64,000 nt of DNA from Chlorobiaceae bacterium (GCA_012972825.1 JABDHL010000056.1:1-64000), one strand, 5' to 3'; shown: positions 26,665 through 37,268, counted from the first letter of the stretch. A program made the numbers and translations. The notes: generated by a model from the sequence alone, not told the origin.

Positions 26665-27429
26665 TTATTTTATTTTCTTGCGTGCCAATGCTGCTTCAGG
26701 TGCTTTGGGATAAACATTGACAAGTGTCTTGAACCTTGCTTTCGCATTTACTTCATCGCCTATCTTTTCGAATGCAATTGCCTGCTTAAAAAGTGCGGCA
26801 GGACGCTTGCTGCTTTTGGTATATTTGGCGATCACAACCTGATATTCAAGGATGGCTTTTTCATACCATTTCTCGCTAAAAAAACTTCCGGCCAGATAAA
26901 ACTGTGCCTGATCGGCAAGAGCGGATTTAGGGTAGTTCTTTAACAGTGTGGTGAAGCTTTCCCGTGCAGGGGCAAAACTCTTTTTACCAAGCCTTTCCAA
27001 CCCTTCTTTGAGTAAAGCAGCGTCATCAAAAACCACGGATGCTTTTTCCTTCTCAGCTGATTCTATAGGCTGTGATGCAGTTGATGCCGATGCAGCCTTG
27101 TTGTCTAATCCAAGAGAGTGCTCGATTTTCTGGAGCCTTGATTCGAGTTCGTCAACCTTATGCACCAGAAGAGAGTCTTCCATGGCAATTCGTCCGAAAG
27201 CTTCCCTGTTTTTATGAGCAGACTCTTCCATGCTGCCCTGCAGGCTGGAGATGTCATCATGAACCTTCTGGACATCTGAATAGGAGCCAGCGGACTGTGT
27301 TTTTATTGTTTCAGATTCCGTTTTGAGTTTTCGCACATCGTCTTCGACAACAATAAGATCCTGCTTTGTTGCGCAAGCAGAGAGAACAAGAAACGGCAAA
27401 AAAAGAAAAGGTTTAATCTGTTGATTCAT
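26665..27429 (-). CDS. cpoB: Tol-Pal system protein CpoB/YbgF
   Basis: Starting at the ATG at 27429, the product is 254 residues with a lipoprotein-like signal (PFLFLPFLVLSACA, lipobox LSAC). Next comes a coiled-coil (residues about 35-105: repeated heptads in DDVRKLKTESETIKTQ and VDELESRLQKIEHSL) and a C-terminal TPR domain (ALLKEGLERLGKKSFAPARE, ALADQAQFYLAGSFF, AAALFKQAIAFEKIGD-like). That order, coiled coil then TPR, is CpoB. E. coli CpoB is periplasmic and soluble; the Cys here suggests a lipid-anchored form. It is the last gene of the tol-pal run. Confidence 0.85.
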   Translation of the reverse strand: MNQQIKPFLFLPFLVLSACATKQDLIVVEDDVRKLKTESETIKTQSAGSYSDVQKVHDDISSLQGSMEESAHKNREAFGRIAMEDSLLVHKVDELESRLQKIEHSLGLDNKAASASTASQPIESAEKEKASVVFDDAALLKEGLERLGKKSFAPARESFTTLLKNYPKSALADQAQFYLAGSFFSEKWYEKAILEYQVVIAKYTKSSKRPAALFKQAIAFEKIGDEVNAKARFKTLVNVYPKAPEAALARKKIK

Positions 27430-27509
27430 GGACAATAAAGGTTTATGAGTCATAAGCCGTTTTTACGTTTTTACCATTTCTGTTATCGCAGGCCTTGCAA
27501 TGATAATTC

Positions 27510-28025
27510 TTACTTGACAACAAAGTGTGCCCGACGGTTTTTTGCCCAGGCATCTTCATTCTGACCGAGATCAAATGGTCGCTCTGCACCGAAACTGACT
27601 GATTCAAGGCGGTATGAAGGTACACCAAGCTTGACAAGATATTCTTTTGCACTTGCCGATCTGCGCTCTCCGAGAGCAAGATTGTATTCAGATGTTCCTC
27701 TTGAATCACAGTGACCTTCAATAAGAGCCTTCTTTTCTGAATTGCTGCCAAGCCATGCAGCATTCTGCTTCAGTTGTTCCTGTGCCTCATTACTGAGAAA
27801 AGAACTGTCAAAATCAAAAAAAACATCCCCCAACGGTCCTCTCTGCCACCTGTCAAATCCATACCCGGAAGGCTCTGTATGTAATGACGAATTCTCTTTT
27901 ACCGGAGCAGCAGGTGGCTCATAACTTCTATTTACGTCACTGGATTTCACCGCGGTTTTCGATGAACATCCCGCAGTCATCATCAAGGCAAGAACAAGCA
28001 TGCCGTTTATTTGCTTTTTCATCAA
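27510..28025 (-). CDS. pal: Peptidoglycan-associated lipoprotein
   Basis: A 171-residue OmpA-family lipoprotein. The signal [14 protein letters not shown] has a lipobox (TAGC). The OmpA-like domain reads [20 protein letters not shown], then [24 protein letters not shown] (the diaminopimelate-binding motif), and ends with [23 protein letters not shown]. It anchors the outer membrane to peptidoglycan and works with TolA. A second ATG three bases later is an alternative start. Confidence 0.95.
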   Translation of the reverse strand: MMKKQINGMLVLALMMTAGCSSKTAVKSSDVNRSYEPPAAPVKENSSLHTEPSGYGFDRWQRGPLGDVFFDFDSSFLSNEAQEQLKQNAAWLGSNSEKKALIEGHCDSRGTSEYNLALGERRSASAKEYLVKLGVPSYRLESVSFGAERPFDLGQNEDAWAKNRRAHFVVK

Positions 28026-28213
28026 TGTAGCTCCTTTGAACAGTTATAAAAATGGGCATATATTACAGCGTCTGCCCCAGGGGTAGTTTTCACTCAAACA
28101 AATACTCTTACTCAGCGAAAATATATTGTTTTCAACACTATTTTCCCATGCAGTATATACAATATTTCATCTGCGGGAGACCATAATATCTTAGTTTTAT
28201 ATCACCAGTGAGT
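28026..28213. other. 188-base gap between tolA and pal (no tolB)
   Basis: In many Gram-negative bacteria tolB lies here. This gap is too short for it (tolB needs about 1.2 kb), and I see no fragment of a beta-propeller. No other gene or clear terminator was found. Confidence 0.6.
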
Positions 28214-29116
28214 TTATTGCTTCTCGATACCCTCCGGGGTAAAAACAAATCCAATCCATACATCCCTGGCACCTTCTTCTTTTGGCGGAACCGGAAGAGG
28301 AGATGATTTTTCAAGGGCTTTTTTTACTGAATTGTTGAGGTATTCGCTTTGGGCTCTTTTATCAAATTTGATCTGTTTAATTGTTCCGTCAGCAAGAATA
28401 TTAATACTAACATAGACCTCCATCCCGTAACTGTTTTTAAGCAGCAATTTGGAGAACTCCCAGTTTTGATTGATAATTGATGCGATTTCTGCTTTGTACG
28501 GGGCTGATGTACCTCCTCCGCCATACCCTTTTCCTGCACCACCTCGACCACCAGAAGAGTTAGCTAGACCTCCTCCGGTGCCAGCTGATGTCGGTTTGCC
28601 TTCAGATTTGACTTTCTGCTGAAGCTGAGCAAGTGCATTGTTCAAACTGCCGGCGGATGGCTGTGGCGATGTCGCCGTTTTTTTGTCAACATTCTGTTTG
28701 AGACGCTCAAGAGCTTTGCTTATATCAGCCGGCTTATCAATGACTTTAGACTTAGCCTTGGGTGGCAGAGGTTCAACTGAAACTTTCTTTGGAGTAACCG
28801 GAGGCGATTCAGGGGCTACGGCCTTAACTTTAACACTCTTTTTCTTAACTGGAGAATGCGGAGATTCAAGGGACGAAACAGGAGCTGTTTCTACACCACC
28901 CTTCTTTACAGAAACTTCGTGAGATCCCCCTGAACCAGGAAGCGAAACCAGACTGACACTTACTATTTTCGGTTTAACCACTTTCCGTGAATCCAAAATC
29001 TGGAGAAAGATTGCCAATACAATCACAAGGGCATGAATAAATCCAGCTGCTGCAAGCCAAAATAAAAACTTTTTTTCAGGATAAATAAGCTTCTGACCTT
29101 TTTCCATACTCCCCAC
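28214..29116 (-). CDS. tolA: TolA/TonB-family energy-transducing protein
   Basis: A 300-residue protein with one N-terminal membrane segment (FLFWLAAAGFIHALVIVLAI). A long Pro/Lys-rich and Ala/Gln-rich periplasmic stretch follows (residues about 60-200, with KKSVKVKAVAPESPPVTPKK and a Gly-rich GGRGGAGKGYGGGG linker). The C-terminal domain is TonB/TolA-like (YKAEIASIINQNWEFSKLLL, VYVSINILADGTIKQIKFDK). It would connect the TolQR motor to the outer membrane. A GTG at 29116 with GGGAGA upstream is the likely start; an ATG at 29107 is possible. It could also be called TonB, but the Pal/CpoB context supports TolA. Confidence 0.82.
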   Translation of the reverse strand: MGSMEKGQKLIYPEKKFLFWLAAAGFIHALVIVLAIFLQILDSRKVVKPKIVSVSLVSLPGSGGSHEVSVKKGGVETAPVSSLESPHSPVKKKSVKVKAVAPESPPVTPKKVSVEPLPPKAKSKVIDKPADISKALERLKQNVDKKTATSPQPSAGSLNNALAQLQQKVKSEGKPTSAGTGGGLANSSGGRGGAGKGYGGGGTSAPYKAEIASIINQNWEFSKLLLKNSYGMEVYVSINILADGTIKQIKFDKRAQSEYLNNSVKKALEKSSPLPVPPKEEGARDVWIGFVFTPEGIEKQ

Positions 29117-29539
29117 TTATCTCCCGCCTGCCCTATGTGCGGGTGCCGGTTCAGTCACCATACCAATCTTTTCAATCCCTGCATCCCTGATCTGGGCCAT
29201 CACATCCATCACCAGGCCGTACGGAAGAGATTTGTCTGCTTTAAGATAAACATCCCCTGTACGCTTTACATCCAGAATTGTCGGCAATTTTTCACGTACC
29301 TCAGAGGCGTTAAGCTGATATTTATTGATAAAAACATGTTGTGAAGCATCAATACTGATCACAAGAGCTTTCTCATCCACATCCATCCGTTGGTGGGTCG
29401 TTTGGGGCGTTTCAACCTTCACACCATGAGTCATCATTGGAGCGGTTACCATGAAAATAATCAGCAGTACGAGCATGACATCAACAAACGGTGTTACATT
29501 AATGTCGCTCATCAACCTGCCTTTGCCTGAAGTTATCAT
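29117..29539 (-). CDS. tolR: TolR/ExbD-family protein
   Basis: The 140-residue product has one membrane segment containing the proton-path Asp (NVTPFVDVMLVLLIIFMVTA). The periplasmic domain shows TPQTTHQRMDVDEKALVISID and the typical VYLKADKSLPYGLVMDVMAQIRDAG. It abuts tolA directly and lies 23 bases after tolQ. It forms the stator/motor complex with TolQ. Confidence 0.92.
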   Translation of the reverse strand: MITSGKGRLMSDINVTPFVDVMLVLLIIFMVTAPMMTHGVKVETPQTTHQRMDVDEKALVISIDASQHVFINKYQLNASEVREKLPTILDVKRTGDVYLKADKSLPYGLVMDVMAQIRDAGIEKIGMVTEPAPAHRAGGR

Positions 29540-29562
29540 ATCCTGAGTGACATCTATGGTTC

Positions 29563-30213
29563 TTAAATGAATGCTGCAACAAATTCAGGTGAGAACTCGT
29601 CAAGATCCCGTTCTATTATACTGATCTGATGCGTAAAATAGTTATAGGCCATAACTGCAGGAATGGCTGCAGCGAGACCAGCGGCAGTAGCGATCAAGGC
29701 TTCTGAAATACCGGGTGCCACTGCAGCAAGCGAAGCCGACTGGGTAGTACCAATGTTATGAAATGAGGTCATGATGCCCCATACGGTTCCAAAAAGCCCG
29801 ATGAACGGAGCGGTATTGCCCACCGTTGCAAGAAACGGAACAAGGGATGAAAGCCTCTTGCTTTCTGCATTGGCTTCACGTTTAACAGCTCGGGCAATAC
29901 GTGCCCTGAGCTGACGTATATCAGCCTTATCGCCGAGAGCGCGATACTCGATGTACCCCGAACGGAACACCCTTGGAAGAGATCCTTTTCTATAATTTTC
30001 ACTTTCAGAAAACGCTTTATCGACATTGTAGATTTCAAAAAAATAGTCCAGAAAAGCTCTGGACTCACTCAATGATTTACGGATATAACCAAATTTGAAG
30101 GCTATGATTGCCCATGATATAATAGAGAATGAGAGGAGTACAAAAAGCACAAACAACACAACTGGTCCAGCGTCCGATAGCAGGCCAAAAATTCCGAGCT
30201 TAGCATCAACCAT
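29563..30213 (-). CDS. tolQ: TolQ/ExbB-family proton channel protein
   Basis: A 216-residue protein with three membrane segments: residues about 16-36, then two in [28 protein letters not shown] and [28 protein letters not shown] is the conserved MotA/TolQ/ExbB signature. The cytoplasmic loop between the first two is large, as usual. First gene of the tol run, 21 bases downstream of the phytol-kinase-like gene. Confidence 0.92.
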   Translation of the reverse strand: MVDAKLGIFGLLSDAGPVVLFVLFVLLSFSIISWAIIAFKFGYIRKSLSESRAFLDYFFEIYNVDKAFSESENYRKGSLPRVFRSGYIEYRALGDKADIRQLRARIARAVKREANAESKRLSSLVPFLATVGNTAPFIGLFGTVWGIMTSFHNIGTTQSASLAAVAPGISEALIATAAGLAAAIPAVMAYNYFTHQISIIERDLDEFSPEFVAAFI

Positions 30214-30234
30214 ATCGATAGAAACAATTAAAGT

Positions 30235-31818
30235 TCAATGAAACAAATGCACTTTCTCAATCACCATATACGCCAAGGCAGATCCGGAAAGGGCACAAAA
30301 CGTATTGACTAGGTCGTTATTGACAAAAGGGGTTCCTTTTAAAAGCCGGTTTTCAACAAGTGATCCATCCGGGGCAATACTGTGAGTTCTTTCAGTAACC
30401 TTTTCACGGATTGGATCAAAATATTGAGCCTGAACCGTTGCCCCGAAAAAGCTGTCGACCAAACTGGCCAGAAGCCCGGAAAACCCAATAAGAAGAAAGG
30501 ATTGGAGTATTCCAAAATCAGTGAGCCATTTGACATTGACAAGCATAGCGCTTGCACATATAAAAAGAGAACCAACGAATGCCCCTGAAGTCCCTGGCAC
30601 AGAAACACCTCCTGAAGTTCCAACAGGCACTTCCTTGAAGGTCGTCACCAGCCAAGCCTTTGGATTTGGCCACATGGTACCGATCTCAGTAGCCCAGGTA
30701 TCTGCCTGCACCGCAGCAAGCGTTCCAAGATAGGCAAAAAAAACAGCAGGGTCATTACTCAGCGAAAAAATAACCATCAGAATCCATGCTATGCCTCCGT
30801 TGGCGTAAACCTGACCAGCATCCCTCTGTGAGCCTTTTTCAAAAACAAGGTCAAATTTCGCCTTACGTTTTTTGCCAAGCTTTGACAACACTGATGACAA
30901 AAGATAAAAAGTCAAAAGAGGTATCGTCCAGGTTATCCCTCCAATACCAAAAATAGTCGTCCCGAGCAAAAACGTCGCTGTTGCACCACTGTTATTGAGA
31001 AACTTTACCTTGATGGAAAAAACTGCAAGAAGAAACGCAAACAGTCCTCCGATAAGAAAACGGTCAAGAAGAATGGTATGGTTCATTTCAAGAACATAGA
31101 GTGCATAGGCAACCGACAAGGGAATAAAAAAATTGTCGAGACCATGCGATAACAGCGCTTCGACAGCTGTTGAGACAACTGCAAGGAGAAGTGCAAGAGC
31201 TATAAGCATCAAGAACGACGTTCCGGCAAGAGCTCCTGTGAAATCTTTACTGAATACCATGAGAGTTACGCTCAGCAGAATAAAGCTGCTGAAAAACATT
31301 GTCAACGATCCCTCAACAGTTTTAGGGTTTTTCGTCAGATGCTCAATATGCTTTTTGCCAACCGAACTTCCCACAAGAGCAGCAAGCGAGTCGCTCACAC
31401 CCATAACGAGCATGGAGGTCTGCAGAATCCACTTATGGGACTCCCACAGAAAAAGAATCTGAAGCAAAAAAATAAGCGGGAAAAAAAGTGAACCGTAACT
31501 TTTCACTGCCGGTGACTGAACATTATTGCCATCGGGAAGAGCAAGCAGAGAGCCAAACCATTTGAATCGGATATTCAACCCGTTGACAAGCAAGAAAACA
31601 AGAGCTGCCAGCGCAGGATAAAAGCTTGACTGGAAATATGATGGCACAAAAAAAACAACTACCCCCATACAGAGATGAATAATTTTTCTGACCACCAGAC
31701 TACTGATACTGAATTTTCCTGTAAGTAATTCAGCAAGGATAATAAACAGCAGAATAAGACACATTGTCAAAAAAAAGGCTGGTAAATCCTGATGCAACGG
31801 AGCTTGGATGTTCAGCAT
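30235..31818 (-). CDS. Phytol kinase (VTE5-like) / phytyl-phosphate kinase (VTE6/DUF92-like) fusion
   Basis: The 527-residue membrane protein has two recognisable halves. Residues about 1-245 are phytol/dolichol-kinase-like: RKIIH (44-48), MGVSDSLAALVGSSVGK (139-155, D143 probably catalytic), KTVEGS (166-171), and VEALLSHGLDNFFIPL. Residues about 255-525 are DUF92: LLDRFLIGGLFAFLLAVFS, NSGATATFLLGTTIFG, ADTWATEIG, PVGTSGGVSVPGT, and the C-terminal VNNDLVNTFCALSG. In plants and cyanobacteria VTE5 phosphorylates phytol and VTE6 the monophosphate, as separate proteins. A fusion would turn phytol or farnesol released from (bacterio)chlorophyll into the diphosphate in one protein. The domain calls are confident; substrates are inferred. 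Confidence 0.72.
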   Translation of the reverse strand: MLNIQAPLHQDLPAFFLTMCLILLFIILAELLTGKFSISSLVVRKIIHLCMGVVVFFVPSYFQSSFYPALAALVFLLVNGLNIRFKWFGSLLALPDGNNVQSPAVKSYGSLFFPLIFLLQILFLWESHKWILQTSMLVMGVSDSLAALVGSSVGKKHIEHLTKNPKTVEGSLTMFFSSFILLSVTLMVFSKDFTGALAGTSFLMLIALALLLAVVSTAVEALLSHGLDNFFIPLSVAYALYVLEMNHTILLDRFLIGGLFAFLLAVFSIKVKFLNNSGATATFLLGTTIFGIGGITWTIPLLTFYLLSSVLSKLGKKRKAKFDLVFEKGSQRDAGQVYANGGIAWILMVIFSLSNDPAVFFAYLGTLAAVQADTWATEIGTMWPNPKAWLVTTFKEVPVGTSGGVSVPGTSGAFVGSLFICASAMLVNVKWLTDFGILQSFLLIGFSGLLASLVDSFFGATVQAQYFDPIREKVTERTHSIAPDGSLVENRLLKGTPFVNNDLVNTFCALSGSALAYMVIEKVHLFH

Positions 31819-32308
31819 GGTTCTGGTTTTTTTTGAATGTTTAATCCTAAAAAATAAGCACTTAACAGTACTCTGAATTCTTCAAAAATATAACTGTAAC
31901 TCAACAGAATCAAGAGTAAAAACCCATCGGATTTTAACTTTTTTAATGCTTGTTTAAATAAAACATTAAATGTAATTTATTTCGAACTTCAACATAATAC
32001 CTATAGAAACTTGTTTGCCTCAATGTCTGCAATCAATGTATATACCTGCAGTACCTGCCGTGGTTTTGAACATGAGCAGACAGCATCAGCTGTTTCCGGC
32101 TGTAATGCCATGCATTTTCTTTACGCTCTCCATTCCATGATCGGAATTTTTGTCACTGTGGTGATTGCATCGCCAAGCATTGCTTTGCTCTGAACCCAAG
32201 CCGATCCCAAGTCCATTTTTTTCTCTTTCAGACTTTTCATCAATGTGGCTTCGGGAACAGCGGTCTCGGAGGTTTTCTTTTAATTGTCAAAAAAATATTT
32301 GAACTGCA
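31819..32308. other. 490-base gap upstream of ilvD
   Basis: AT-rich at both ends, with more gene-like sequence in the middle. A leader peptide rich in Ile, Leu or Val codons was looked for and not seen, so classic attenuation of the ilv operon is not supported. A small minus-strand ORF (32121-32240) and a plus-strand ORF from 32023 overlap each other; at most one is real. The ilvD promoter should lie in the last 120 bases. Confidence 0.4.
32121..32240 (-). CDS. Possible small ORF (39 aa)
   Basis: From an ATG at 32240 the minus strand encodes 39 residues (MKSLKEKKMDLGSAWVQSKA, then a stretch ending IPIMEWRA). It is basic and amphipathic, and the frame stays protein-like upstream of the ATG for ten more codons (TSETAVPEATL). 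No Shine-Dalgarno sequence is visible. It may be a remnant or a short real gene. I do not recognise it. Confidence 0.2.
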   Translation of the reverse strand: MKSLKEKKMDLGSAWVQSKAMLGDAITTVTKIPIMEWRA

Positions 32309-34006
32309 ATGAGATCAGATACTATCAAAACAGGGTTTGAGAAAGCGCCTCACCGCAGTCTTCTAAAAGCTACAGGGTCAATCGTCTCAAACGACGATTT
32401 CAGAAAACCCTTTATAGGTATATGCAACTCCTATAATGAACTTATCCCGGGCCATGCGCATCTTCAGGAACTCGGCAAAATAGCAAAAGAAGAGGTACGC
32501 AAAGCCGGGGGGGTTCCGTTTGAATTCAATACCATAGGGGTTTGTGATGGTATTGCGATGGGACATATCGGTATGCGCTACTCTCTGGCAAGCCGTGAAC
32601 TTATTGCTGACAGCGTCGAGACTGTGGCAGAAGCTCATAGACTTGATGGACTTGTCTGTATTCCAAACTGTGACAAGATCACCCCCGGCATGATGATGGC
32701 TGCTCTTCGCATCAACATTCCTGTGATTTTTGTTTCGGGAGGACCCATGAAGGCAGGCCATACTCCTTCTGGAAAAACCATTGATCTCATTTCTGTCTTT
32801 GAGGCTGTCGGCGAGTACAGTACTGGAAAAATCAGCGACAGTGATCTGGAATCAATAGAAGACAATGCCTGCCCGGGCTGCGGCTCATGTTCCGGTATGT
32901 TCACCGCAAACTCGATGAACTGCCTCAGTGAAGCACTTGGTTTTGCTTTGCCGGGCAACGGAACAATACTTGCCATCGATCCCCGTCGCAATGAACTGGT
33001 ACAGGAAGCTTCCCGTCGTATCGTTGATCTGGTCAAGAAGAATATCAGACCGAGAGATATCCTGACACGGAAAGCACTGCTGAATGCTTTTGCACTTGAT
33101 TTTGCTATGGGTGGAAGCACCAACACCATCCTGCATACTCTGGCACTTGCCAATGAAGCCGAACTTGCATTTGATTTTTCCGAACTGAATGCCCTTTCTG
33201 CAAAAACTCCCTATATCTGCAAAGTCAGCCCTGCAACAATGGCCGTCCATATCGAGGATGTAGATCGCGCTGGCGGAGTATCAGCAATACTTCTGGAACT
33301 CAGTAAAATTGAGGGGCTTCTTGACCTTTCAGCACTGACCGTAACCGGCAGAACACTCGGCGAAAATATAAGTGAAGCAGAGGTCATGGACCGCTCTGTT
33401 ATAAGAAGTGTTGAAGACCCCTACTCTTTTTCCGGTGGTCTTGCAGTTCTGTACGGCAATCTTGCGCCATTGGGAGCAGTTGTCAAAACCGGTGCTGTCT
33501 CTGCGGAAATGATGAAACACACAGGCCCGGCAAAGGTGTACGACTCTCAGGATGATGCCATCAAAGGCATTATGGAGGATGATGTCAAGGCAGGGGATGT
33601 CGTGGTCATTCGCTATGAAGGCCCAAAAGGGGGGCCCGGAATGCCTGAAATGCTCTCCCCCACCAGTGCCATTATGGGTCGTGGTCTTGGAGAGTCAGTC
33701 GCGCTCATTACCGATGGACGATTTTCCGGAGGATCGAGAGGGGCATGCATCGGACACATTTCTCCAGAAGCTGCAGAGAAAGGGCCGATTGCGGTACTGG
33801 AAAACGGTGATATCATCACAATCGATATTCCGAACAGGAGCATCTCTGTTGCCCTCTCAGATCAGGTTATCAGCGAACGGCTGGCGCTGCTGAAACCGTT
33901 TGTGCCGAAAATAACAAAAGGCTATCTGGCAAGGTATGCCCAACTGGTCACATCAGCCAATACCGGGGCAATACTGAAATGTACAGTTTCCTGTGAACCT
34001 AAATAA
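32309..34006 (+). CDS. ilvD: Dihydroxy-acid dehydratase
   Basis: The 565-residue product has the Fe-S cysteines in [10 protein letters not shown] and [19 protein letters not shown], and [17 protein letters not shown] and [20 protein letters not shown] in the active-site region. It dehydrates dihydroxyacids to 2-keto acids for Val, Leu and Ile. First gene of the nine-gene branched-chain operon. Confidence 0.97.
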   Translation: MRSDTIKTGFEKAPHRSLLKATGSIVSNDDFRKPFIGICNSYNELIPGHAHLQELGKIAKEEVRKAGGVPFEFNTIGVCDGIAMGHIGMRYSLASRELIADSVETVAEAHRLDGLVCIPNCDKITPGMMMAALRINIPVIFVSGGPMKAGHTPSGKTIDLISVFEAVGEYSTGKISDSDLESIEDNACPGCGSCSGMFTANSMNCLSEALGFALPGNGTILAIDPRRNELVQEASRRIVDLVKKNIRPRDILTRKALLNAFALDFAMGGSTNTILHTLALANEAELAFDFSELNALSAKTPYICKVSPATMAVHIEDVDRAGGVSAILLELSKIEGLLDLSALTVTGRTLGENISEAEVMDRSVIRSVEDPYSFSGGLAVLYGNLAPLGAVVKTGAVSAEMMKHTGPAKVYDSQDDAIKGIMEDDVKAGDVVVIRYEGPKGGPGMPEMLSPTSAIMGRGLGESVALITDGRFSGGSRGACIGHISPEAAEKGPIAVLENGDIITIDIPNRSISVALSDQVISERLALLKPFVPKITKGYLARYAQLVTSANTGAILKCTVSCEPK

Positions 34007-35735
34007 CCACGCTATGCATTTATCAGGCCACACTCTCAATGGCTCAGAAATATTTTTCGAATGTCTGCGACGAGAACACGTTGAATATATTTTCGGGTAT
34101 CCGGGCGGATCGCTCTTGAAAGTTTACGAGACTCTTTACGAGATACAAGATATCAGGCATATCCTTGTCCGTCACGAACAGGGAGCAACTCACATGGCGG
34201 AAGGCTACGCCCGCGCTACAGGAAAGCCAGGGGTAGTTCTTGTCACGTCAGGCCCCGGTGCGACAAACACCGTCACCGGCATTGCCAACGCCTATATGGA
34301 CTCCTCTCCAATGGTAGTCTTTACCGGTCAGGTTCCAAGTTCACTTATTGGAAACGATGCCTTTCAGGAAGCAGATATTGTAGGCATTACCCGATCGATA
34401 ACGAAACACAATTTTCTTGTCAAGGATGTCAAAGAGCTTGCCCTAACCATCCGTAAGGCATTTTTTCTTGCTACAACCGGCAGGCCGGGGCCGGTACTTA
34501 TCGATATGCCTAAAGATGTTCTGAATTCATCATGCGCATTTCATTGGCCTGAGAGTGTTGATATCCGTGGATTCAAACCAACAATCAAATGCCATATAAA
34601 CCAGGTCGAGAAAGCAGCTCATAAAATTGCCAAGGCAAAACGTCCCCTCCTCTACATCGGAGGCGGTGTCATCAGTGCTGAAGCATCTGAAGAGCTTCGG
34701 GCATTCGCGATAAAACAGAACATACCGGTCACCATGACACTTCAGGGACTTGGAGCTTTCCCCGGCAACCATCCGCTCAGCATGGGTATGCTTGGCATGC
34801 ATGGCACATACTGGTCCAATCAGGCTGTAAATGCCTGTGATGTCCTGATTGCTGTCGGTGCACGCTTCGACGACCGGGTCACTGGAAAAATCGATACATT
34901 TGCACCGCATGCATTCAAAATTCACAATGACATTGATCCCACCAATGTGGATAAAAACATCAAGGTGGACTTGCCTATTGTCGGCGATGCCAAAGACTTT
35001 CTCGCCGTACTCCTTGAAGAGACGCCGAATACTGTCGAAAACCGAGAGCCCTGGCTTGCAGAGATCCAGTCATGGCGTGAACAATGCCCTCTGACCTACA
35101 ACATGGAAGACGGTGCACTGAGAACTGAATTTGTTATTGATGAGGTGTCAAAACAAACAGCGGGACATGCAGTCGTGGTAACCGATGTCGGCCAGCACCA
35201 GATGTGGACATCACAATATTATACCTTCATGAATCCGCGTTCCATCATCACCAGCGGCGGACTCGGCACCATGGGGTTCGGTCTGCCTGCAGCCATCGGC
35301 GCTGCTTTCGGCATTACCGACCGTCCGGTTGTCCTGTTCTGTGGAGATGGCGGCATTATGATGAACATTCAGGAGCTTGTCACGGCTGTCCACTGTAAAA
35401 CACCAATCAAGATATTTCTGATCAATAACAGTTTTCTTGGGATGGTCCGTCAATGGCAGGAGCTGTTCCATAAGGAAAAATACTCATTTACCGATCTTGC
35501 CGACAGCAACCCCGACTTTATCAAAGTTGCCGAAGCCTTCGGATGCAAGGCGCTTGCGGCTGAAACCCCGGATGCGGCAAAAGCGGCCATCAAAGAGGCA
35601 CTTGCCTACAAAGATGGTCCGATCCTTGTTGATTTCAGAGTTGTGAAAAAAGATATGGTTTTCCCAATGGTCCCGGCAGGAGGCTCAATCTCTGATATGC
35701 TCCTTGCAAGATTAAACCCTAAAACAATGGTTTGA
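33993..35735 (+). CDS. ilvB: Acetolactate synthase, large subunit
   Basis: A ThDP enzyme of 580 residues. [20 protein letters not shown] holds the catalytic Glu; [20 protein letters not shown], the FAD-contact region, and [19 protein letters not shown] (ThDP-binding GDG...N) are all present. It starts inside the ilvD end (GTG at 33993) or at ATG 34014. It condenses pyruvate with pyruvate or 2-ketobutyrate and needs the IlvN subunit encoded next. Confidence 0.96.
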   Translation: MNLNNHAMHLSGHTLNGSEIFFECLRREHVEYIFGYPGGSLLKVYETLYEIQDIRHILVRHEQGATHMAEGYARATGKPGVVLVTSGPGATNTVTGIANAYMDSSPMVVFTGQVPSSLIGNDAFQEADIVGITRSITKHNFLVKDVKELALTIRKAFFLATTGRPGPVLIDMPKDVLNSSCAFHWPESVDIRGFKPTIKCHINQVEKAAHKIAKAKRPLLYIGGGVISAEASEELRAFAIKQNIPVTMTLQGLGAFPGNHPLSMGMLGMHGTYWSNQAVNACDVLIAVGARFDDRVTGKIDTFAPHAFKIHNDIDPTNVDKNIKVDLPIVGDAKDFLAVLLEETPNTVENREPWLAEIQSWREQCPLTYNMEDGALRTEFVIDEVSKQTAGHAVVVTDVGQHQMWTSQYYTFMNPRSIITSGGLGTMGFGLPAAIGAAFGITDRPVVLFCGDGGIMMNIQELVTAVHCKTPIKIFLINNSFLGMVRQWQELFHKEKYSFTDLADSNPDFIKVAEAFGCKALAAETPDAAKAAIKEALAYKDGPILVDFRVVKKDMVFPMVPAGGSISDMLLARLNPKTMV

Positions 35736-35743
35736 ATTTGACT

Positions 35744-36220
35744 ATGAAACACATCATATCAGTACTCGTTGAAAACAAGTTTGGAACCCTTAACAGGGTT
35801 GCTACGATGTTCAGCGCACGGGGTTTTAATCTATCAAGCATTTCCATTGGCGAAACGGAAGATCCCGAAATCTCACGGATGACTATTGTGACCTTTGCAG
35901 ACGACCAGATCATCAATCAGGTCATCAAACAGTTGAACAGACTGATTGATACCATTAAAGTTACTGATCTGACAAATCAGCCTCATGTTGAGCGGGAACT
36001 GCTTCTGATGACTCTGAAACTCAGCAAGACGCAACAGCATGAGATTTTCGAACTTATCAATGTTTTTAAAGGAAAAGTCGTGGATATAAAACAAAAATCC
36101 ATTACTATTGAGGTCATCGGTTCACCGGATAAGATCAACACAACTATTGATATCTTCAAGCCCTACGGAATAAAGGAGTTAGCCCGTTCCGGCGCTGTAG
36201 CGATACACCGTGGAGAGTGA
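35744..36220 (+). CDS. ilvN: Acetolactate synthase, small (regulatory) subunit
   Basis: This 158-residue subunit starts with an ACT domain (HIISVLVENKFGTLNRVATMFSARGFN, SSISIGETEDPEISRMTIV) that binds valine for feedback inhibition. The C-terminal half (IKVTDLTNQPHVERELLLM) matches the second ACT-like domain. A TTG at 35732 overlapping the ilvB stop is an alternative start; ATG 35744 gives the usual family N-terminus. Confidence 0.95.
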   Translation: MKHIISVLVENKFGTLNRVATMFSARGFNLSSISIGETEDPEISRMTIVTFADDQIINQVIKQLNRLIDTIKVTDLTNQPHVERELLLMTLKLSKTQQHEIFELINVFKGKVVDIKQKSITIEVIGSPDKINTTIDIFKPYGIKELARSGAVAIHRGE

Positions 36221-36259
36221 CACCGTTTTACTGTATTATCAATCAAAACCATTTCACTG

Positions 36260-37252
36260 ATGAATGTTTATTACGATAAGGATGCCGATCTGGGCTATCT
36301 CCAGGGGAAAAATATAGCAATACTCGGTTACGGCAGCCAGGGCCATGCTCATGCTCTTAACCTGAAGGATAGCGGCTTGAATGTCCGAGTCGGTCTTCGC
36401 ACAGAGAGCTCTTCATCCGACAAGGCAAGGGAAGCCGGACTGCAGGTCGACACCGTTGCTGAAGCGGTAAAATGGGCAGACATCGTGATGGTGCTTCTTC
36501 CTGACCAGAACCAGAAGGCAATCTATGATGCTGAAATTGCTCCGAACCTTCTGCCAGGCAACACCCTTGCTTTTGCTCATGGCTTCAATATCCATTACAA
36601 ACAGATCATTCCGGATGAGACGATCAATGTTATCATGATTGCTCCTAAAAGCCCAGGCCACCTTGTACGCCGCACCTTTACCCAGGGCAATGGTGTCCCC
36701 TGCCTTATCGCAGTACATCAGGATGCTACCGGAGAGGCAAAACATCAGGCACTTGCATGGGCTAAAGCTCTTGGCGGTACCAAGGCCGGCGTTATCGAGA
36801 CATCAATCAAGAATGAAACTGAAACAGATCTTTTCGGTGAACAGGCTGTTCTCTGCGGTGGTTCAGCCGAGCTTATCAAGGCCGGATATGAAACTCTTGT
36901 TGAAGCCGGTTACCCTGAAGAACTTGCCTACTTCGAATGTATGCACGAGTTGAAACTGATTGTCGACCTTTATTATGAAGGAGGCCTGTCGAGAATGAAC
37001 TATTCAGTGAGCGATACCGCTGAGTACGGCGGCATGACACGCGGTCCGCGCCTTATTACTCCGGCAGTCAAGGCTGAAATGAAAAAGATCCTTGAAGAGG
37101 TTCAGGATGGCCGTTTTGCCAAAGAGTTCATTGATGAATGCAACGGCGGCTACAAACAACTGAACAAGCTCAGAGAGGAAAACCGCAACCATTCAATTGA
37201 AACGGTAGGGGCAAAACTTCGGAATATGATGAGCTGGCTGATCAAAAAATAA
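36260..37252 (+). CDS. ilvC: Ketol-acid reductoisomerase
   Basis: A class I enzyme of 330 residues. The N-terminal Rossmann motif is [17 protein letters not shown], with the RTESSS loop suiting NADPH. The metal/substrate region shows [15 protein letters not shown]-like [19 protein letters not shown], and the C-terminal [19 protein letters not shown]. It isomerises and reduces acetolactate or acetohydroxybutyrate, requiring Mg. Confidence 0.97.
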   Translation: MNVYYDKDADLGYLQGKNIAILGYGSQGHAHALNLKDSGLNVRVGLRTESSSSDKAREAGLQVDTVAEAVKWADIVMVLLPDQNQKAIYDAEIAPNLLPGNTLAFAHGFNIHYKQIIPDETINVIMIAPKSPGHLVRRTFTQGNGVPCLIAVHQDATGEAKHQALAWAKALGGTKAGVIETSIKNETETDLFGEQAVLCGGSAELIKAGYETLVEAGYPEELAYFECMHELKLIVDLYYEGGLSRMNYSVSDTAEYGGMTRGPRLITPAVKAEMKKILEEVQDGRFAKEFIDECNGGYKQLNKLREENRNHSIETVGAKLRNMMSWLIKK

Positions 37253-37268
37253 CCTACCCGACAACGTG

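Noticed and set aside
32011-32193. Plus-strand ORF reading MSAINVYTCSTCRGF
   Set aside because: The CSTC motif is reminiscent of small metal-binding proteins, but the rest does not hold up and no ribosome-binding site is present. It also overlaps a more protein-like minus-strand frame.
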